Positions 60,301 through 64,000 of a stretch of 64,000 nt of DNA are shown here, one piece after another. Below the pieces are notes generated by a model. That model ran no database searches. It was not told where the DNA came from and was given only the letters and a program-made list of their open reading frames with translations. The translations under genes were made by a program, and so were the position numbers. The stretch comes from Fen-178 sp049516835 (GTDB lineage: Bacteria; Acidobacteriota; Terriglobia; Bryobacterales; Bryobacteraceae): contig JBEKSR010000002.1 in NCBI GenBank assembly GCA_049516835.1, positions 1 through 64,000 on the forward strand, written 5' to 3'. How positions within the stretch are numbered: position 1 is the first letter of the stretch; every line of letters starts with the position of its first letter.

Positions 60301-60329
60301 TGTTTTTTGTAGCCCGTTCGATTAAAATA
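60301..60329 (+). promoter_or_regulatory. Candidate sigma-70 promoter of the PEP-CTERM gene
   Basis: TTGTTT (60301-60306), a 17-base spacer and TAAAAT (60324-60329) precede the gene. A strong GAGGAGG ribosome-binding site at 60349-60355 supports the TTG start at 60361. Confidence 0.6.
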
Positions 60330-60360
60330 CGACGGAACCTATGAGCCGAGGAGGCTTGAA

Positions 60361-61032
60361 TTGCGAAGACTGGTTGGTATTTGCGTACTATCGTTGACTG
60401 TGTACATGATCACACCTTGCTCTGCCGCCCTCATAGTTGCCAGCGGCGCTGGCCCGACCCTCGCCACCGCCGAGGACCTGACGGGTCTATTCCCGACCGA
60501 GATTGTCGGAACGCTGAGCGGCACCGACCAGAACGATGTCAGCATGTTTAGGATTCTCAACATGGATCCTGAGAACTTCTCGGCGCTCACCGTGCTGCCA
60601 GGCGCGTTCGGCATACCGGACACTGTATTGACCTTGTTTGACTGGAACGGTGTTGGGGTGTACCTGAACGATGATATTTCCGGCGCGAACACGCTGTCTT
60701 GTTTGCCCTCGGCCGGCGCTGGGAACCCATGCCCCACAAGTGGAACGGTGTTGGCTGCTGGAATCTACTATCTTGCAATTTCGCGTTCCCAGAACTACCC
60801 CGTCGATGGCTCGAACTCCGAGATTTTCAACCCAGTGTTTTCGACCGACCTCGTTGAACCTTCTTCAACCAGCCCGGTCGCGGGATGGGACGGTAACGCT
60901 TTCACTTCACCTGACTTCGATTTGGTCAACTACGACATCGTCCTTACCGGAACAGTTCCGGAACCCGCTACGTGGTTGTTTACCGCAGGCGCAGCCTTGG
61001 TCTTTGGGTTGCTTCGACGGCGTCGACAATGA
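60361..61032 (+). CDS. PEP-CTERM sorting domain protein
   Basis: The 223-residue protein has a signal peptide (LVGICVLSLTVYMITPCSA) and a C-terminal sorting signal VPEPATWLFTAGAALVFGLL followed by RRRR. The body (DQNDVSMFRILNMDPENFSALTV, DTVLTLFDWNGVGVYLNDDI) resembles bacterial pre-peptidase-like beta-sandwich domains. Exosortase (EpsH/XrtA) elsewhere in the genome would cleave the signal and link the protein to surface polysaccharide. It is divergent from the subtilase gene. Confidence 0.9.
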   Translation: MRRLVGICVLSLTVYMITPCSAALIVASGAGPTLATAEDLTGLFPTEIVGTLSGTDQNDVSMFRILNMDPENFSALTVLPGAFGIPDTVLTLFDWNGVGVYLNDDISGANTLSCLPSAGAGNPCPTSGTVLAAGIYYLAISRSQNYPVDGSNSEIFNPVFSTDLVEPSSTSPVAGWDGNAFTSPDFDLVNYDIVLTGTVPEPATWLFTAGAALVFGLLRRRRQ

Positions 61033-61055
61033 ACTGACGATGTTTCTCGACAACT

Positions 61056-62312
61056 TCACGCGGAGTGGCACCCTACGCTGGCCCTGGGAGCGTACTCCTC
61101 CCGGATCATGAACGCGTAAGAAAGTACGCCCGCCAGCAGCGCCACCAGGACCGCCATCATCGGGGCTTCGTAGCTGCCGGTCTTCTGCAACAGCCAGCCA
61201 GTCAGGATCGGAGCGACGATTCCGGCGACACTGCACGCGCAGTTCTGAATCCCCGAAATCCGCCCGATGGCCGCGCCCGGAATCAGCGTTTGCGTGAGCG
61301 CCCAGTAGTTGGCCGTGGCCAACCCCAGGCCGGAAAGCGACACCACCGCGAAGATCAGCGCCGTTTCAAGCGAAGACGCCCGCGCGCCGATCAGTTCCGT
61401 GCAGGCGATGGAGAAGCCGGCGATGGTGAACCACTTTCGGACCGTCACGGCGTTATGCCCGCGCCCAATCAACAGGTCCGCCGCCCACCCCGCCAGCGTA
61501 GCCACGAGGGCCATGCCGCCGAAGCTGAAGAACGTGTAGAGGCCCATCTTTCCGAGGGAGAGGTGACGCCTCTCCATGAAATAGGCCGGCATCCAGGTCA
61601 TCGAGAAGTACACGAAGTACATGTAGCAGAACGACGCGACGATGGTGCCCCAGACCACCGGACTGGCCATGATCCTGCCGAACGGGATGGGCCTTGTGCC
61701 TTCCTTCTTCACAGCGGCCCGCTCGATTTGCCGGTCGTCATTCTTCACCAGCAAGAGCCAGGGTACAAGCCAAATCAGGCCGCCCAGTCCGATCAGCACG
61801 AACATCACCCGCCAGTCGTACATGCCGATCAGCCACGCGGCCAGCGGAGCTCCGATAGCCGGCCCGATTTTTGTGCCCGTCATGTATAGAGCGATCGCCA
61901 GGCCGCGCTCCTTCTCCACGAAGTGGTGCCGTATCCACCGGTAGCTGGCGGGGGCCACAACCGCCTGACCGACGCCCAAAAGAACTTGCACCACGATCAA
62001 CTGCGGAATCGACCGCGTCAGGGCCGTGCTCGCGGACGCCAGGCACCAAATCGCGAAGCCCAGCAAATAGGGAAACTTGACGCCGTACCGGTCCACCACC
62101 CAGCCAGCCGGTATCTGAAGCACGGCATAGGTCCAGAAAAACGCCGAGTTCACCACGCCCCTATCGGTGATGGAGAGATGGAAGGTCCTGATGAACTCCG
62201 GCAGTGCCAGGGGAACCGACAAGGCGGAACGCGACACGTACGCGATGATCATGCCGAGGCTCAACACCCCGATGACCGCCCAGCGAACCGGCGGGGCCGT
62301 CGTACTAGCCAT
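61056..62312 (-). CDS. MFS transporter, ACS (hexuronate/organic anion) family
   Basis: The 418-residue protein has 12 predicted membrane segments. VVDRYGVKFPYLLGFAIWC is motif A-like, MIIAYVSRSALSVPLALPEF the family start, and FWTYAVLQIPAGWVVDRYG is typical of ExuT/GarP/phthalate permeases. It may import a sugar acid that the neighbouring enolase-superfamily enzyme dehydrates. The two genes are divergent across a perfect palindrome. It converges with the PEP-CTERM gene, 23 bases apart. Confidence 0.9.
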   Translation of the reverse strand: MASTTAPPVRWAVIGVLSLGMIIAYVSRSALSVPLALPEFIRTFHLSITDRGVVNSAFFWTYAVLQIPAGWVVDRYGVKFPYLLGFAIWCLASASTALTRSIPQLIVVQVLLGVGQAVVAPASYRWIRHHFVEKERGLAIALYMTGTKIGPAIGAPLAAWLIGMYDWRVMFVLIGLGGLIWLVPWLLLVKNDDRQIERAAVKKEGTRPIPFGRIMASPVVWGTIVASFCYMYFVYFSMTWMPAYFMERRHLSLGKMGLYTFFSFGGMALVATLAGWAADLLIGRGHNAVTVRKWFTIAGFSIACTELIGARASSLETALIFAVVSLSGLGLATANYWALTQTLIPGAAIGRISGIQNCACSVAGIVAPILTGWLLQKTGSYEAPMMAVLVALLAGVLSYAFMIREEYAPRASVGCHSA

Positions 62313-62330
62313 AGAGTTCCGACTCTAGCA

Positions 62331-62387
62331 GGAAAAAGGGGTCAGACGCATTTTCCACCGAGGAAAATGCGTCTGACCCCTTTTTCC
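62331..62387. repeat. Perfect 26-bp palindromic repeat (REP-like)
   Basis: Arms at 62331-62356 and 62362-62387 are perfect inverted copies separated by the loop ACCGA. The core is GGGGTCAGACGCATTTTCC. Half a copy lies at 49631-49653. Such elements are often mobilised by REP-associated tyrosine transposases; none is visible here. As RNA it would form a very stable hairpin between the divergent transporter and dehydratase genes. Confidence 0.9.
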
Positions 62388-62458
62388 CTTTGGGCCCGGC
62401 GCTACGGGACGGCGCGCTATACTCTGGATTGTAAATTCAACCTTTGCGGGAGTGCCGA

Positions 62459-63688
62459 ATGGCCGACATGATGAGACGTGAGTTTATCGCCGCGGGTGGA
62501 GCCATCGGGCTGCCGCTCCAGGCTGCTGCTCTGCAACAGAGCGCGCCGCGTTATACAGGGAATCCTCAGTTAAAGATCACCGATGTCCAGGTGTTCGTGG
62601 TCAACGCGGGAAGAAACTATGTGTACGTGAAGATCTCCACCGACCAGGGCATTCATGGCTGGGGTGAGGCCTATTCGGCGGGGCCCGACGAGGCCACGGC
62701 CGCCACCGTCCGGGACTTCAAGGAATGGCTGGTCGGCAAGGATCCGCGCAACATCGAGTACCTGTGGGCCACCATGTACAACTTCACGCGCTTTCCGGGC
62801 GGGCTGGTGGTCAATGCGGCGATCAGCGGCATCGAGCACGCCTTGTGGGACATCGCGGGCAAAGCCGCGGGGCTGCCGGTTTACATGCTGCTGGGGGGGA
62901 AATGCCGCAACAAGATCCGCTGCTACCAGGCGGCCAACTCTCCCGAACAGGCCAAGAGTCTGATCGCCAAATACGGATACACCGCGCTCAAGGCCACGTT
63001 GGGCTACGCCAGTGCGGTGCCGGAAAGCGCCGGCATCCGCGCGTTCGGGGCTCGAGCCGAGGCCATGCGCCAGGCGGTCGGACCCAACGTCGACCTGTGC
63101 TTCGACGCCCACGGCAGAATCTGGCCTCCCTACCTGGCCTGCGAGCTCGCCGAAGTCCTCAAGCCGGTGAAGCCACTGTTCCTCGAAGAGGCCATCCGGC
63201 CCGAGAACATGGACTCCATGGCTGAGCTGCGGCGGCGAGTCCAGATCCCCATCGCTACGGGAGAGGAACTATACACCAAGTACCAGTTCCAGCAATTGAT
63301 GAGCTTGGGCGGGGCCGACATCGTTCAGCCGGACATCTGCCTGGCCGGCGGAATGCTTGAGCAGAAGAAGATTGCCGCCATCGCCGAAGCGCACTACGTC
63401 CAGGTGGCGCCGCACAACCCGCTGGGTCCGCTGGCCACGCTGGTGAACATCCATTTCGCCGCCTCCACGCCGAACTTCGTCATCCTGGAATACCATCCGG
63501 ATGACGAGTCTCCGCGCAAGGACCTGGTCAAGGGAGAGACGATTGTAGCCAAGGACGGCTACCTGGCGATTCCCGACAAGCCCGGCTGGGGCTACGAAAT
63601 GGACGAAGAAGCCTTCAAGCGCCTGCCGGGTAAGCCATGGCATCGCGGGTTCGCGTTCCAGTCCGACGGCGCGCCCGATTTCATCTGA
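62459..63688 (+). CDS. Enolase-superfamily (mandelate racemase/sugar acid dehydratase-like) enzyme, exported
   Basis: The 409-residue protein begins with a Tat-like signal (MMRREFIAAGGAIGLPL). Metal ligands are seen in DLCFDAHGR (Asp), LFLEEAIRPE (Glu) and PIATGEEL (Glu). The C-terminal base region APHNPLGPL resembles the His of galactonate/mannonate dehydratases. The usual KxK base pair reads LKATLG, so the second Lys is absent. It would abstract the alpha-proton of a sugar acid. The start at 62459 lies after the palindrome. A DUF362 gene follows after 16 bases. Confidence 0.88.
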   Translation: MADMMRREFIAAGGAIGLPLQAAALQQSAPRYTGNPQLKITDVQVFVVNAGRNYVYVKISTDQGIHGWGEAYSAGPDEATAATVRDFKEWLVGKDPRNIEYLWATMYNFTRFPGGLVVNAAISGIEHALWDIAGKAAGLPVYMLLGGKCRNKIRCYQAANSPEQAKSLIAKYGYTALKATLGYASAVPESAGIRAFGARAEAMRQAVGPNVDLCFDAHGRIWPPYLACELAEVLKPVKPLFLEEAIRPENMDSMAELRRRVQIPIATGEELYTKYQFQQLMSLGGADIVQPDICLAGGMLEQKKIAAIAEAHYVQVAPHNPLGPLATLVNIHFAASTPNFVILEYHPDDESPRKDLVKGETIVAKDGYLAIPDKPGWGYEMDEEAFKRLPGKPWHRGFAFQSDGAPDFI

Positions 63689-63704
63689 AGCTCAGGGCGC
63701 CGGC

Positions 63705-64000
63705 ATGAGAACCGTCAGCCGTAGAGCGTTCTTCGCTGCATCGGCGCAGGGCTTGGCGGCCCTGTCGCTGCGCGGAGCCCCGCCCGAAAAGGCGCGCATA
63801 GGGCTGGTCGCATCCTCCCATTCCAAGCTTGCCAAACCTTCCTCCATCGAGGACCCGCTGGATTACCCGCGCGTGCGCGATATGGTGTGGAAGGCCATCG
63901 AGTACGGGCGGCCGCGGGCGGGCAGCCTGGAGGCCAAGATCCAGCCCGGCTCGTGGGTCGTCATCAAACCGAATATGGGGAGCCTGCCGCCGCGGCAGGT
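63705..64000 (+). CDS. DUF362 domain protein, 3' end outside the window
   Basis: The first 98 residues are visible: a Tat-like signal (RTVSRRAFFAASAQGLAALS), then ARIGLVASSHSKLAKPS, YPRVRDMVWKAIEYG and the DUF362 motif SWVVIKPNMG. It resembles the DUF362 gene at 55673 but is not identical. It likely shares a transcript with the enolase-superfamily gene 16 bases upstream. Cut by the window end. Confidence 0.85.
   Translation, partial: MRTVSRRAFFAASAQGLAALSLRGAPPEKARIGLVASSHSKLAKPSSIEDPLDYPRVRDMVWKAIEYGRPRAGSLEAKIQPGSWVVIKPNMGSLPPRQ

Overview
The window is GC-rich and looks like a chromosomal segment of an Acidobacteriota soil bacterium, most likely of the Solibacter/Bryobacter type. This rests on protein families, not a database search. 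There are three long Oar-like TonB-dependent receptors with a carboxypeptidase-regulatory N-terminal domain. There are many secreted Tat- or Sec-dependent sugar and redox enzymes, large TPR proteins, FG-GAP and TolB-like secreted proteins, a PEP-CTERM protein, an ECF sigma/anti-sigma pair and several DUF families typical of the group. One tRNA (Pro, GGG) and one cobalamin riboswitch are present. I see no rRNA, CRISPR array, complete insertion sequence or prophage.

Layout. 1-475: nucleotidyltransferase with a HEPN remnant. 440-9921 (minus): sugar-use cluster of TonB receptor, Gfo/Idh oxidoreductase, sugar isomerase-like protein, frameshifted GH2 glycosidase and DUF1697 protein. 10093-17791: transposon-associated relic and three TPR proteins. 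17818-22139: B12 riboswitch, BtuB-like receptor, PduO adenosyltransferase, DUF6580 membrane protein and DUF71 ATPase, a compact cobalamin salvage locus. 22149-23647: a cytidylate-kinase-like/nuclease-like fusion coupled to hpt. 23676-29436: an unstable stretch with two nucleotidyltransferase-HEPN modules, a truncated metallo-hydrolase, short repeats, a pseudo-receiver, an SH3 lipoprotein and an FG-GAP protein. 29506-31157: frameshifted acyl-CoA ligase. 31240-32598: Fic protein with repeated operator-like sites, then tRNA-Pro. 32672-37943 (minus): ECF sigma factor, anti-sigma-like protein and TonB receptor. 38014-39120: glycosyltransferase. 39183-46175: STAS protein, sigma-54 activator and a TolC/EmrA/EmrB-type efflux operon with matching upstream sites. 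46230-51570: alcohol dehydrogenase, GT39-like protein, four-cysteine protein, acyl-CoA thioesterase, Hfq-like protein and MttB-like methyltransferase. 51638-55090: TonB receptor. 55282-64000: receptor remnant, two DUF362 proteins, subtilase, PEP-CTERM protein, MFS transporter and an enolase-superfamily enzyme.

Three themes stand out. First, all three nucleotidyltransferase-HEPN modules keep the nucleotidyltransferase frame while the HEPN partner is broken in three different ways: deletion, a nonsense codon, and insertion of a 0.7 kb segment. Second, a sigma-54 regulatory circuit can be read directly: TCGGCA half-sites occur both between the STAS gene and its activator and just upstream of a well-spaced -24/-12 promoter for the efflux operon. 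Third, the B12 locus groups a riboswitch, uptake, adenosylation and a DUF71 protein. Two single-base frameshifts (GH2 and acyl-CoA ligase) and one nonsense codon could be real decay or assembly errors.
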